The notes: a model not told the origin generated them from the letters alone. A stretch of DNA of 64,000 nt from RUG14223 sp051881075 (GCA_051881075.1 JBJEPE010000092.1:1-64000), one strand, 5' to 3'. Counted from the stretch's first letter, positions 1-9,032 are shown. Numbers and translations: made by a program.

Positions 1-555
1 ATTTCTGGCTCTGGTAACCGAACCAAGGTCTGAAGAAACAACTACATAGTCCTCTATCTCGCTGCCTATTTTTTCTCTTAAGTGAGATGCAAGCAACGGT
101 GCGCCTACAAGATGGTCAACAGGGAAATTGAAAAAGCCCTGTATCTGTGGTGCGTGTAGATCCATTGTAAGAACTCTGTCTGCACCGGCTGTGGTTATAA
201 TGTCTGCAACCAACTTAGCTGAAATCGGATCTCTTGCCTTAGCTTTTCTGTCCTGTCTTGCATATCCAAAGTACGGTATAACCGCTGTAATTCTGGCCGC
301 TGATGCACGCTTCATAGCGTCTATCATTATCAGCAATTCCATAATGTGATGATTTACGGGATCGCAAGTGGACTGAACAATAAAGCAGTCTGAGCCTCTT
401 ACTGATTCGTGCAGAGATACGGATATCTCTCCGTCGCTGAAGGTACTGCAATCGGATTTACCGAGAGTAAGCCCCAAGCAACCGGCTATACCCTGTGCTA
501 CCTCCTTGTTTGAACTGCCTGTAAAGATTTTAATATCCTTGCCATGAAAATTCAT
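1..555 (-). CDS. prs: Ribose-phosphate pyrophosphokinase, C-terminus cut by window edge
   Basis: Makes PRPP from ribose 5-phosphate and ATP for nucleotide, histidine and tryptophan synthesis in the cytoplasm. The reverse-strand translation begins MNFHGKDIKIFTGSSNKE and carries family landmarks: the FSDGEISVSLHESVRG segment, the QSTCDPVNHHIMELLIMIDA block and the PYFGYARQDRK loop that binds ATP. About 185 residues are visible; the rest lies beyond position 1, so the PRPP-binding loop is not seen. The start is set by an AGGAGG box at 564-569, eight bases from the ATG. It lies 77 bases downstream of the glmU-like gene on the same strand, the order known from the gcaD-prs pair of Bacillus, so they probably share a transcript. 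Confidence 0.96.
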   Translation of the reverse strand, partial: MNFHGKDIKIFTGSSNKEVAQGIAGCLGLTLGKSDCSTFSDGEISVSLHESVRGSDCFIVQSTCDPVNHHIMELLIMIDAMKRASAARITAVIPYFGYARQDRKAKARDPISAKLVADIITTAGADRVLTMDLHAPQIQGFFNFPVDHLVGAPLLASHLREKIGSEIEDYVVVSSDLGSVTRARN

Positions 556-632
556 TCCTAAATCCTCCTGTTTGTTTGTGGTTCTTAATGGATCTTTTTT
601 TATTATAACCGCCATTGCGGTAATTTGACATA

Positions 633-1379
633 TTATTTTGCAAACTTTGCCGCCGCTATTGCATTTAACTGCTGTAGCTGTTCGGGGCTGTTGGCGCCTA
701 AGATAACATCAGGGTCATGTGAAACGAATGCGCCTGCACGCTTACCCTTCTCTATGAGTAAGCCTATAGCGTCCGTCAGGTAATATTCGCCGGTCACGCT
801 GTTAAGCGTTATCTCGTCAAGAATTGCAAGCAGGTCTTTGGCGTTAAACCAATATGCACCTGAATTAATCTCCTTTATCAACTTTTCTTCCTCGGTCGCA
901 TTTTTTTGCTCAACTATTCTTTCAAGTCCGTTTTCGTTTTTGACTATTCTGCCGTATCCCGTAGGGTCATCTATAACGGCGGATATAACGGTGACTGAGT
1001 TACCGTCCTGCTTGTGCATTCTGTAAGATGAAAGTATGGTTTCAGCATCTATAAACGGAGAATCGGCACCTAGAATAAGCACATCCCCGTCAATTTTTCT
1101 TAAAAAGTCCTTTGCCATCATTACTGCATGACCCGTACCGAGCCTTTCTGCCTGAAATGCGGTATCGAAATTATATTCTTTGTCCTTAAGATACTCTTCA
1201 ATATACTCATGCCTGCTGCCCGTTACTACGCAAATATCATTTATTGAGGCACGCTGTAAGGCGTCAATTATCCACTGCAGCATAGGCTTGCCCAAAACTT
1301 CGGTGAGTGCCTTAGGCTTATCGCTCTTCATTCTTTTGCCCTCGCCGCCTGCAAGTATAATTGAACAAATTTGAAACAT
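633..1379 (-). CDS. glmU: UDP-N-acetylglucosamine pyrophosphorylase, single-domain GlmU type
   Basis: Nucleotidyltransferase expected to make UDP-GlcNAc from GlcNAc-1-P and UTP for peptidoglycan precursors. Near the N-terminus is the signature LAGGEGKRMKSDKPKAL, a variant of the GlmU LAAGxGTRMxSxxPKVL loop, followed by Q-ERLGTGHAVM and EINSGAYWF blocks typical of the pyrophosphorylase domain. The product is 248 residues and stops after this domain. The left-handed beta-helix acetyltransferase half of normal GlmU (about 450 residues) is absent, so GlcN-1-P acetylation must be done by another protein or this enzyme uses another sugar phosphate. The start is placed at an internal Met (MFQICSIILAGG) with AGGGTG just upstream, not at the longer open-frame start at 1442. 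Probably cotranscribed with prs. Confidence 0.88.
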   Translation of the reverse strand: MFQICSIILAGGEGKRMKSDKPKALTEVLGKPMLQWIIDALQRASINDICVVTGSRHEYIEEYLKDKEYNFDTAFQAERLGTGHAVMMAKDFLRKIDGDVLILGADSPFIDAETILSSYRMHKQDGNSVTVISAVIDDPTGYGRIVKNENGLERIVEQKNATEEEKLIKEINSGAYWFNAKDLLAILDEITLNSVTGEYYLTDAIGLLIEKGKRAGAFVSHDPDVILGANSPEQLQQLNAIAAAKFAK

Positions 1380-1493
1380 ACTATTCACACCCTGTAAAAT
1401 TTTTACGGTAGGGCTTCGGGTACACTTGCTTTGCCCTGCCAATTAAGTATTATCAACATAATATAAAATATGTTTTAGAATAATTCACTATGC

Positions 1494-1511
1494 TTTGACG
1501 GTTACGTCAAA
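1494..1511. repeat. Perfect 7-bp inverted repeat between glmU and ppdK
   Basis: TTTGACG and CGTCAAA separated by GTTA lie in the 394-bp divergent gap (1380-1773). The left arm could also serve as a TTGACG -35 element for rightward transcription and the right arm for leftward transcription. An operator role is inference; the regulator is unknown. The rest of the gap is AT-rich and holds only the ppdK promoter candidate. Confidence 0.4.
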
Positions 1512-1669
1512 ACGATAGATACTAATATTATCTCACAGAAATTAAATTTTTCAAGTGTTTTTACCTTTTTTACGTAAAAAAATAAAATTTTTAATCGTTT
1601 TATACAGTAAAATTAAAGAATTATAGTATGTTTTTATTGCAAAAAAAGATAGATATTTTTTTAAGATAA

Positions 1670-1678
1670 TGATATAAT
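1670..1678 (+). promoter_or_regulatory. Extended -10 promoter candidate for ppdK
   Basis: TGATATAAT is a TGn extended -10 with a perfect TATAAT. No good -35 hexamer sits 17 bases upstream, as is common with extended -10 promoters. It lies 95 bases before the ppdK start. Confidence 0.45.
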
Positions 1679-1773
1679 ATCCTTTGGGCATTAAGTAATA
1701 GGCAGAATATAGAAATTCATTTTAACGTTTCTTGCCAATGCTTTAAGCAAAAATTAGGAGGTAAAAGATAACT

Positions 1774-4407
1774 ATGAGTAAAAAGTACGTATACCTTTTT
1801 ACTGAAGGCAATGCTAACATGAGAGAGCTTCTCGGTGGTAAGGGTGCTAACCTGGCTGAGATGACAAACATTGGACTTCCTGTACCGCAAGGCTTCACTA
1901 TCACAACAGAGGCCTGTACAAAGTACTATGAGGACGGTCGTCAGATCAATCCTGAAATTCAGGCTGAAATTAACGAGTACATCGGTAAGATGGAGCAAAT
2001 CACCGGTAAAAAGTTCGGTGACAAGGAAAACCCACTTTTGGTTTCCGTTCGTTCAGGTGCAAGGGCTTCTATGCCGGGTATGATGGACACAATCCTCAAC
2101 CTCGGTCTTAATGAAGAGGTTGTTGAAGTAATTGCCGAAAAGTCAAACAATCCACGTTGGGCATGGGACTGCTACAGAAGATTTATTCAGATGTACTCCG
2201 ATGTTGTTATGGAAGTTGGTAAGAAATACTTTGAAGAGCTCATCGATAAGATGAAGGCTGAAAAGGGTGTTAAGCTTGACGTTGAGCTTACAGCTGACGA
2301 CCTCAAGGAGCTTGCATCACAGTTCAAGGCTGAGTATAAGGCAAAGATCGGGGTAGACTTCCCGTCTGATCCTAAAGAACAGCTCATGGGAGCTATCAAG
2401 GCAGTATTCCGTTCATGGGATAACCCACGTGCAAACGTTTACCGCCGTGATAACGATATCCCTTATTCATGGGGTACAGCAGTAAACGTACAGTCAATGG
2501 CATTCGGTAACATGGGTGACGATTGCGGTACCGGTGTTGCATTTACACGTGACCCTGCAACAGGCGAAAAGGGCTTGTTCGGTGAGTTCCTTACAAATGC
2601 ACAGGGCGAAGACGTTGTTGCCGGTGTTCGTACACCAATGCACATTTCTGAAATGGAAGAGAAATTCCCGAAGGCATTTGCAAAGTTTAAAGAAGTTTGC
2701 AACACACTTGAAAATCACTATAGAGATATGCAGGACATGGAGTTCACAGTTGAACACGGTGAACTGTTCATGCTCCAGACAAGAAACGGTAAGAGAACAG
2801 CACAGGCTGCTCTTAAAATCGCTTGTGACCTCGTTGATGAGGGCATGAGAACAGAAGAAGAGGCCGTTCTTATGATCGACCCAAGAAACCTTGACACATT
2901 GCTCCACCCACAGTTTGACGCAAAGGCACTTAAGTCAGCTACACCAATGGGCAAGGGCTTAGGCGCATCTCCGGGTGCTGCTTGCGGTAAGATAGTATTT
3001 ACTGCCGAGGATGCAGAAGCTTGGAATGCAAGAGGAGAAAAGGTAGTTCTCGTAAGACTTGAAACATCTCCTGAAGATATCACAGGCATGAAGGCTTCTC
3101 AGGGTATTCTTACTGTTAGAGGCGGTATGACATCTCACGCAGCAGTTGTTGCACGTGGTATGGGTACTTGCTGTGTATCAGGTTGCTCTGATATCATTAT
3201 GGACGAGGCTAATAAGAGATTTACACTCGCAGGCAAAGAGTACCACGAGGGTGACTACATTTCAATAGACGGTTCAACAGGTAACATTTACGATGGTATA
3301 ATCCCGACTGTTGACGCAACTATCGCAGGTGAGTTCGGCAGAGTTATGGCTTGGGCTGACAAGTACAGAAAGCTCAGAGTTAGAACAAATGCAGACACAC
3401 CTACAGACGCTAAGAAGGCTCGTGAGCTTGGTGCAGAGGGTATCGGCCTTTGCCGTACAGAGCATATGTTCTTCGAGGCTGACAGAATTGCAGCATTCAG
3501 AGAGATGATTTGTGCTGATACACTTGAAGAGAGAGAGGCTGCTCTTGATAAGATCATGCCTTATCAGCAGGGCGACTTTGAGGCTCTCTATGAGGCTCTT
3601 GAGGGTAATCCTGTTACTATCAGATTCCTTGATCCGCCGCTCCATGAGTTTGTTCCTACAGAAGAGGCTGACATCGAATTACTCGCAAAGGCTCAGAATA
3701 AGTCTGTTGAAAGCATTAAGGCTCTCATAGATTCATTACATGAGTTCAACCCAATGATGGGTCACAGAGGATGCCGTCTTACAGTAACATATCCTGAGAT
3801 TGCAAAGATGCAGACTAAGGCTGTTATCCGTGCGGCTATCAATGTTAAGAAGGCTCATCCGGATTGGACAATCGTTCCTGAGATCATGATCCCGCTCGTT
3901 GGCGAGGTTAAGGAGCTTAAGTTTGTTAAGGATGTAGTTGTTGCTACTGCTGACGCTGAGATAGCTGCTGCAGGCATCGACATGAAGTATGAAGTTGGTA
4001 CAATGATCGAGATCCCGAGAGCTGCTCTTACAGCCGATGAGATCGCTAAGGAAGCTGAGTTCTTCTGCTTCGGTACTAACGACCTTACACAGATGACATT
4101 CGGTTTCTCAAGAGATGACGCAGGCAAGTTCCTCGGCTCTTACTATGACAACAAGATCTATGAATCAGATCCATTCGCAAAGCTCGACCAAACAGGTGTT
4201 GGCAAGCTCATGAAGATGGCTATTGATCTTGGTAAGAAGGTTAGACCTGAAATGCACTGCGGTATCTGCGGCGAGCACGGCGGTGACCCAACATCTGTTG
4301 AGTTCTGCCATGAGATAGGTCTTGACTATGTATCATGCTCACCATTCAGAGTACCGATCGCAAGACTTGCCGCTGCACAGGCAGCTATTAAAGAGAATAG
4401 TAAATAA
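1774..4407 (+). CDS. ppdK: Pyruvate, phosphate dikinase
   Basis: Interconverts pyruvate + ATP + Pi with PEP + AMP + PPi; in anaerobic clostridia it works in glycolysis/PEP supply with pyrophosphate. The 877-residue length matches the family. The N-terminal ATP-grasp nucleotide domain opens with KGANLAEMTNIGLPVPQGF. The central swivelling domain has the phospho-histidine motif GGMTSHAAVVARGMG with His455 in the same position as in the Clostridium symbiosum enzyme. The C-terminal TIM barrel has GLCRTEHMF, FGTNDLTQMTFGFSRDD and the catalytic HCGICGEHGG segment (Cys829). AGGAGG at 1756-1761 fixes the start. Monocistronic, ended by a strong terminator. Codon use is noticeably more optimised than in neighbours, fitting high expression. 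A decayed copy of its 3' end lies at 6968-7060. Confidence 0.98.
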   Translation: MSKKYVYLFTEGNANMRELLGGKGANLAEMTNIGLPVPQGFTITTEACTKYYEDGRQINPEIQAEINEYIGKMEQITGKKFGDKENPLLVSVRSGARASMPGMMDTILNLGLNEEVVEVIAEKSNNPRWAWDCYRRFIQMYSDVVMEVGKKYFEELIDKMKAEKGVKLDVELTADDLKELASQFKAEYKAKIGVDFPSDPKEQLMGAIKAVFRSWDNPRANVYRRDNDIPYSWGTAVNVQSMAFGNMGDDCGTGVAFTRDPATGEKGLFGEFLTNAQGEDVVAGVRTPMHISEMEEKFPKAFAKFKEVCNTLENHYRDMQDMEFTVEHGELFMLQTRNGKRTAQAALKIACDLVDEGMRTEEEAVLMIDPRNLDTLLHPQFDAKALKSATPMGKGLGASPGAACGKIVFTAEDAEAWNARGEKVVLVRLETSPEDITGMKASQGILTVRGGMTSHAAVVARGMGTCCVSGCSDIIMDEANKRFTLAGKEYHEGDYISIDGSTGNIYDGIIPTVDATIAGEFGRVMAWADKYRKLRVRTNADTPTDAKKARELGAEGIGLCRTEHMFFEADRIAAFREMICADTLEEREAALDKIMPYQQGDFEALYEALEGNPVTIRFLDPPLHEFVPTEEADIELLAKAQNKSVESIKALIDSLHEFNPMMGHRGCRLTVTYPEIAKMQTKAVIRAAINVKKAHPDWTIVPEIMIPLVGEVKELKFVKDVVVATADAEIAAAGIDMKYEVGTMIEIPRAALTADEIAKEAEFFCFGTNDLTQMTFGFSRDDAGKFLGSYYDNKIYESDPFAKLDQTGVGKLMKMAIDLGKKVRPEMHCGICGEHGGDPTSVEFCHEIGLDYVSCSPFRVPIARLAAAQAAIKENSK

Positions 4408-4534
4408 TTCTGTACAGTAATCTTCTGAGTTTGTACTCACAAAAGAAGATGCACAGAAATACTATAGTTTGATTTCATCAAGCACCGTGTGTATGGATGA
4501 AATGGCATTAAGGTAGAAATTTATATTTAAAATG

Positions 4535-4568
4535 AATCCCCGTACTTCGCATGAGGTACGGGGATTTT
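4535..4568 (+). terminator. Rho-independent terminator of ppdK
   Basis: An 11-bp stem AATCCCCGTAC / GTACGGGGATT with a 10-base loop, followed by a short T run. It ends the ppdK transcript about 130 bases after the stop codon. Confidence 0.85.
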
Positions 4569-4698
4569 GAGTAGAAGTAGAATGAAGCGATGAAATATAA
4601 TCAAATACATAAACAATATGAACATTGTAGAAAATAATGTGCTATAACATAACTTGATTTAAGAACATGGCAAATATATATCAGAAAGGAAAATAAAA

Positions 4699-5180
4699 AT
4701 GAAAAGACAAATCAATAATCCGTATAGAATTAATTGAAAATGTACAGCTCAATTCTTGGAATATCCGTAATAATAATGATTATTGCTGTTATTCTTTATG
4801 ATAATAATAACCGCTTTTTAGAGGTTGTCAAAAACTTGGCATTTGGATGTGTGGCATCCACACTTGTAGCCTTGTTAATTGAAGTTGAAAATGTCAAAGA
4901 AAAAAAACGAAAAAGCAAATAGCGTATATGATGCGGTTTATATCGACTTAAAGTGTCAAATAATGACATACTTGGAAACTTGGAAACTTGGGCACATTTG
5001 TGCAGTATAGCGTTTAAAGATAAAGATTATTGCCATGAAAAGCACACTTGGGTGGAATGGTATGATATAACTAAAAGCAAATTCCTTGAATGTGATGATA
5101 GATTTTCACCAAACGCACATTTTTCATTTATCCTGCTTTGCAATACAATGTACCTGCAAAGGAGGATTTTCGCTTTATAA
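4699..5180 (+). pseudogene. Broken gene for a small membrane protein
   Basis: An ATG at 4699 has a good AAAGGAAA site but stops after 12 codons. The next frame (from 4734) gives a hydrophobic segment ILGISVIIMIIAVILY followed by ENVKEKK. At an A8 run (4900-4907) the plausible coding frame shifts by one to read NEKANSVYDAVYIDLKCQIM, and an exact tandem CTTGGAAA duplication (4971-4986) returns it to the first frame (WAHLCSIAFKDKDYCHEKH). The simplest reading is one membrane protein gene of roughly 150-170 codons with at least three frame changes. Two short independent ORFs are possible but less likely. Family not recognised. Confidence 0.5.
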
Positions 5181-5217
5181 AAACAAAAAAGCGTTATGAA
5201 GAACACAACGCTTTTTG
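5181..5217. terminator. Bidirectional terminator between the broken gene and the purine permease
   Basis: AAAAAGCGTT (5184-5193) pairs with AACGCTTTTT (5205-5214). A and T runs flank both sides, so it can stop rightward transcripts and those of the permease on the minus strand. Confidence 0.7.
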
Positions 5218-5239
5218 TTATTGGATAGATTTACAATAA

Positions 5240-6673
5240 TTATACTACGACAAAGAACTTAACAATAAATAGAGCTGAAATGATATAAGTCAGTAAAGAA
5301 ACTTCTTTAGCTTTGCCGGAGAACAACTTAATAATCGTGTAAGAAATCATAGCCAAACCGATGCCGTGACCGATAGATCCGGAGATTGGCATTGCCAAAA
5401 CCATTATAAATACAGGAACGATTTGGTCTATATCGTTAAAGTCAATGTTTTTAAGTCCTTGTAACATCAGAATACCAACATAAATGAGAGCAGCAGATGT
5501 AGCGGCTGCAGGAATGATAGCTGCTATCGGGGAGATAAACATACAAGCTAAGAACATGAATGCAGCAACAAGTGCTGTCAAGCCTGTACGGCCACCTGCC
5601 TCAACACCGGAAGCAGACTCTACGAAAGTGGTAACGGTAGAAGTACCGCACATAGAACCAACAATAGTACCAATAGCGTCAGCGGTAAGAGCTTCTTTCA
5701 TCTTTGGCATATTGCCGTCCTTATCGGTCATTCCGGCACGTGAAGCTGTACCAACCAAAGTGCCGATAGTATCGAACATATCTATCATGCAGAAAGTGAT
5801 AATCAAGGTAATAGCAGTAAACCAGCCGATTTGGAAGAAGCTGCTGAAGTTAAATTTAAACAAAGTAACCTCTGCCATATCACCGAATTTAGGTAAGAAT
5901 GAAGCATTCTTCAAGGGCTCAAACGGATTGGTTTTAAGGAACAGAAATTGAGCAATCCAGTTGCATACAGAGGCAACTAACATACCTATGAGAACAGCGG
6001 CCTTCTTGCCCTTCTTGCTCAGTAATACAATAACAAACAAACCGATAAACATGGTAATAACATTTACTACCATAGTATTGTAGCCTTCAGCACCCATAGC
6101 TTCTTGAATGGTGCTTGGCGTCATTGCTCCAAAGAAGTCACGCATCATATAAAACGGTGATTCAAAGTTGTTGCCCGCTGCATAAACTCCGGCATTGGAG
6201 CCTAAGCCGATATTCATCAGCATCAAGCCGATAGCAGGGCCAATACCAAGACGCACGCCTAAAGGAATAGAGGCAACAATCTTATCGCGTATGTTCAGAA
6301 CACTAAGCACAATGAACACAATACCTTCTACAAGAATTATACACATAGCGGCCTGGAAAGCAGATGTGTAATCTGTATTCAGCAGAGCGGCAATGTTACC
6401 GCAGATAACAGCAAAAAAGCTGTTTAGTCCCATACCGGGAGCCATTACAAAGGGTTTATTTGCCAGGAAAGCCATAGCAATACTACCAATCGCAGAAGCA
6501 AGACAAGTAGCCAAAAATACGGCATTCCAAAGCTTAGTACCAACAGCAAAGTTGGTCAACAGATTTGGGTTCAGAGCGATGATGTAAGCCATCGTCATGA
6601 ACGTAGTCAGACCGGCAACAATTTCTGTTTTAACAGATGTGCCATTTTCTTTTAAGCGAAACAGTTTTTCCAT
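5240..6673 (-). CDS. Purine (adenine/guanine/hypoxanthine) permease, NCS2 AzgA-like
   Basis: Proton-coupled purine uptake across the cytoplasmic membrane. The 477-residue protein has 12-14 hydrophobic segments and the AzgA/PbuG opening EIVAGLTTFMTMAYIIALNP. FVMAPGMGLNSFFA and GRTGLTALVAA are also typical, as is the FCMIDMFDTIGTLVG block that holds substrate-binding acidic residues. Which purine it prefers cannot be read from sequence. It is a single gene with its own promoter (6729-6757). A purine riboswitch, common upstream of such genes in Firmicutes, was looked for in the leader and not found; there is only a small CGGAA/TTCCG hairpin near 6697-6715. Confidence 0.93.
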   Translation of the reverse strand: MEKLFRLKENGTSVKTEIVAGLTTFMTMAYIIALNPNLLTNFAVGTKLWNAVFLATCLASAIGSIAMAFLANKPFVMAPGMGLNSFFAVICGNIAALLNTDYTSAFQAAMCIILVEGIVFIVLSVLNIRDKIVASIPLGVRLGIGPAIGLMLMNIGLGSNAGVYAAGNNFESPFYMMRDFFGAMTPSTIQEAMGAEGYNTMVVNVITMFIGLFVIVLLSKKGKKAAVLIGMLVASVCNWIAQFLFLKTNPFEPLKNASFLPKFGDMAEVTLFKFNFSSFFQIGWFTAITLIITFCMIDMFDTIGTLVGTASRAGMTDKDGNMPKMKEALTADAIGTIVGSMCGTSTVTTFVESASGVEAGGRTGLTALVAAFMFLACMFISPIAAIIPAAATSAALIYVGILMLQGLKNIDFNDIDQIVPVFIMVLAMPISGSIGHGIGLAMISYTIIKLFSGKAKEVSLLTYIISALFIVKFFVVV

Positions 6674-6728
6674 TTTATCCTCTCCTTTTTTTGATATCGG
6701 AAATAAATACTTCCGTTATTATAATAGA

Positions 6729-6757
6729 ATTATAACACACAATTCTGCAAATTACAA
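6729..6757 (-). promoter_or_regulatory. SigA-type promoter of the purine permease
   Basis: On the minus strand TTGTAA, a 17-base spacer and TATAAT with an upstream TGn, ending 56 bases before the start codon. Confidence 0.7.
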
Positions 6758-6967
6758 ATCTTTTGTTTGTAATATCTAAAAAAATTTTTTAAGTTAATGA
6801 AATTTAGCAATTATATACAACTAATTATTGTAAAGATTAGCTTTGTATATAAATATTGCAGTAGATTATTTTAGGGAAATATGGTATGAACACTCTAATA
6901 AATCAGATTTACAGTCAGCACAGTATTTGCTAGTCGCAATGACCGCTCACAAGGATGAGGACGCCGC

Positions 6968-7060
6968 CATGAGATAGGTCTTGATTATGTATCTAGCTCA
7001 CCATTCAGAGTACCTATCGCAATACTTGACGCTGCACAAGCCGCTATTAAAGAAATATAG
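6968..7060 (+). pseudogene. Relic of a second ppdK 3' end
   Basis: This stretch translates as HEIGLDYVSSSPFRVPI...AAQAAIKEI and a stop, closely matching the last residues of the intact PPDK (HEIGLDYVSCSPFRVPI...AAQAAIKENSK) 2.6 kb to the left. The DNA is also very similar, with scattered substitutions including loss of the Cys codon. Nothing upstream of 6960 reads as the rest of PPDK. It is therefore a decayed fragment left by a duplication or by recombination. Position 6674-6960 otherwise holds only the permease promoter and AT-rich DNA. Confidence 0.85.
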
Positions 7061-7181
7061 GCTATCGTCCCGTTATGATTTGGGGCAAACCCAATTTTTA
7101 AAACCATAATATAAAAATCAGAATAATTAGATTAAATTTTCCATAAAATTTAAACATCAGCCTATATTCCAGCAAAAAACT

Positions 7182-7219
7182 AACCGGGACTCACCTTTCA
7201 GTGTTTCCCGGTTTTATTT
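7182..7219 (+). terminator. Rho-independent terminator
   Basis: AACCGGGA pairs with TCCCGGTT (7206-7213), followed by TTTTATTT. It may be the old terminator of the decayed ppdK copy, since it lies about 120 bases after the relic stop codon, the same spacing as in the intact gene. Confidence 0.75.
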
Positions 7220-7284
7220 GGCTCTATAATAAATGTTGTGGTAACAAATAGAACCAATGTGAACTAAAAATCATACTTTATTAA

Positions 7285-8394
7285 TTACGGCAATTTCTTA
7301 TTCTCAATAACATACTTAGGATTGTAATATGTTACACCATCATACGTTTTCTTATTTCCCGTAAAATAGTAAGCATATCCATAATAGGCCCCATTACTCC
7401 ATAATGTATCCATCATTGCAAAATGGAGATGTGTACCATAATAATTATTCTGACCATATCCCGAACCACCGATAACTCCAAGTACGGTATTTGTATTAAC
7501 TGATTGCCCTTTACTTACCTTCACTGACGATAAATGAGCATAAAAAGAATATACTGTTTTTCCACTGATGCTATGCTTTACAATTACATATCTACCATTT
7601 GCTCCACTGTTTGATGAAGAACACGCCGCAACCGTACCTGATGCACAGGCATAGACATTGCTACTTGTACTTGAGGTAAGATCTAACCCAAGATGATAAA
7701 CTCTTGATGAAGAGTACCCCCCTCCGTTTCTGTTTTCACTCCATGACCATGTTGAACTATTATAGCTTCTCCATGAGCACTTTGCATTCTTCAAAGGATA
7801 TTGTAATGAGGTAGTTACAGACGTATCTGACGATGGCGAACTAATATACTTTGAATAGGCAGATGAAGTAATCCAAGCAAGTCTATACCCAGTAGGATTT
7901 GATACACTGCCAATATTATATAATACCTGTGTATAACTTCCGCTTGTTGCCATTTTATAAACAACATCGCCTTTTGATATTGAACCTGCTGTTTTGCTTG
8001 TTGAGGCTCTCCTATATGCTGTAATTCCGGCTGTAGCGGTGCCTTTTGATATCGGAGCAGTTGCAGAGGTAACTGCACTTAACGGAATATACGCATACTT
8101 TCTGCCACCGGTTATTGGATAAGAACAATACGCATAGTATTTCGAGTTGCTATTTTTACCAATACTATAAATATATATTTCATCTGTTGCGTAAATTGTA
8201 CCTTTCTTTGTGGAAAGTGATGAACTTGTGTATGCTGTAGTATTATTTGAAGTAGAAATTGTGTATGTTTTTATGGGCTTGCTTGAACTGAATGAAGGCC
8301 ATGACACTGCCGCCATTGTATTAACTCCGCTAGATATACACAATGAAGTTGCTATAATAATTGCAAGTAAAAAAGTTGATATTCTTTTCTTCAT
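7285..8394 (-). CDS. Secreted M23 (LytM-type) peptidoglycan endopeptidase
   Basis: Exported cell-wall hydrolase predicted to cut peptide bridges in peptidoglycan. Residues 1-29 are a signal peptide (MKKRISTFLLAIIIATSL...). Residues about 40-180 are Ser/Thr/Tyr-rich and look like two SH3-like wall-binding segments. Residues about 195-345 are the M23 domain with zinc ligands H234 and D238 (YHLGLDL) and H324, plus catalytic H287 (AHLS) and the THLHF motif. All catalytic residues are present, so it should be active. The start is supported by AAGGAG seven bases upstream. It stands alone between two convergent or divergent intergenic regions, so its physiological partner is not evident. Confidence 0.93.
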   Translation of the reverse strand: MKKRISTFLLAIIIATSLCISSGVNTMAAVSWPSFSSSKPIKTYTISTSNNTTAYTSSSLSTKKGTIYATDEIYIYSIGKNSNSKYYAYCSYPITGGRKYAYIPLSAVTSATAPISKGTATAGITAYRRASTSKTAGSISKGDVVYKMATSGSYTQVLYNIGSVSNPTGYRLAWITSSAYSKYISSPSSDTSVTTSLQYPLKNAKCSWRSYNSSTWSWSENRNGGGYSSSRVYHLGLDLTSSTSSNVYACASGTVAACSSSNSGANGRYVIVKHSISGKTVYSFYAHLSSVKVSKGQSVNTNTVLGVIGGSGYGQNNYYGTHLHFAMMDTLWSNGAYYGYAYYFTGNKKTYDGVTYYNPKYVIENKKLP

Positions 8395-8692
8395 TTTAAT
8401 TTCTCCTTAAATTTAGTTTTAATTTTTTACATTATATATGCTTTGTGTGCAAAAACGAATTTGATTTTCAACTAGCCCATTGGAATCACTCCAAAATATA
8501 AAATTTTTATAAATTGCAAATTATACCGTGGTTTTATATTATAAATATATCATGATACTTTTGCTATGTCAACATATCACATAAAATATAAAATAATTAG
8601 TAAAAACGCAAAGTATTTATAAGACTGCATCAGTTTGCCATAACATATACTTCTAACATTTAATAAGGCATAATAGTGGTGAGGTGTTTACC

Positions 8693-8881
8693 ATGAAAGA
8701 TAAGCTGATTATTAAAAAGAAATCATTAAAGGGTGATGACGGATATAAAACTTTCTCCATACGCATTAAAGATGAAACCGTAGTTAAGCTTGATGAACTT
8801 GCTAAGGAAACTAACCGATCGCGTAATGAGCTTATCAATATCCTGCTTGATTATGCCATAGACAACAGCGAGGTCAAATAA
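8693..8881 (+). CDS. Small ribbon-helix-helix DNA-binding protein
   Basis: A 62-residue protein with a CopG/Arc-like ribbon-helix-helix: the strand TFSIRIKDETVVKL is followed by DELAKETNRSRNELIN and LLDYAID. The basic N-terminus (MKDKLIIKKKSL) would contact DNA. The ATG at 8693 is preferred to the GTG at 8684 because GAGGTG at 8680-8685 gives it a seven-base spacing. Such orphan RHH proteins are common in plasmid, antitoxin and accessory settings. No toxin gene lies beside it, and the next gene downstream is past a terminator. Its target is unknown. Confidence 0.75.
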   Translation: MKDKLIIKKKSLKGDDGYKTFSIRIKDETVVKLDELAKETNRSRNELINILLDYAIDNSEVK

Positions 8882-8980
8882 TCTTTTTATCACGCACAAT
8901 AAATGTATAATATGTAAAACTGTCTTTGCAAATTAAATCTATTGTTTATTTTTTAGAGTTAAAAATATATTTTGTTTACT

Positions 8981-9010
8981 GCAATGTCTTAGATAGGCAT
9001 TGCTTTTTTT
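8981..9010 (+). terminator. Rho-independent terminator of the RHH gene
   Basis: GCAATG (8981-8986) pairs with CATTGC (8998-9003), followed by seven T. Confidence 0.8.
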
Positions 9011-9032
9011 GTAAATTTTAAATAAAATTATT

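Noticed and set aside
2494..3645. Long minus-strand frames within ppdK
   Set aside because: They are shadows of optimised ppdK codons, with no start sites or family features.
5240..6779. Purine riboswitch before the AzgA-like permease
   Set aside because: The leader lacks the TATA-paired three-stem aptamer pattern; only a promoter and a small hairpin are present.
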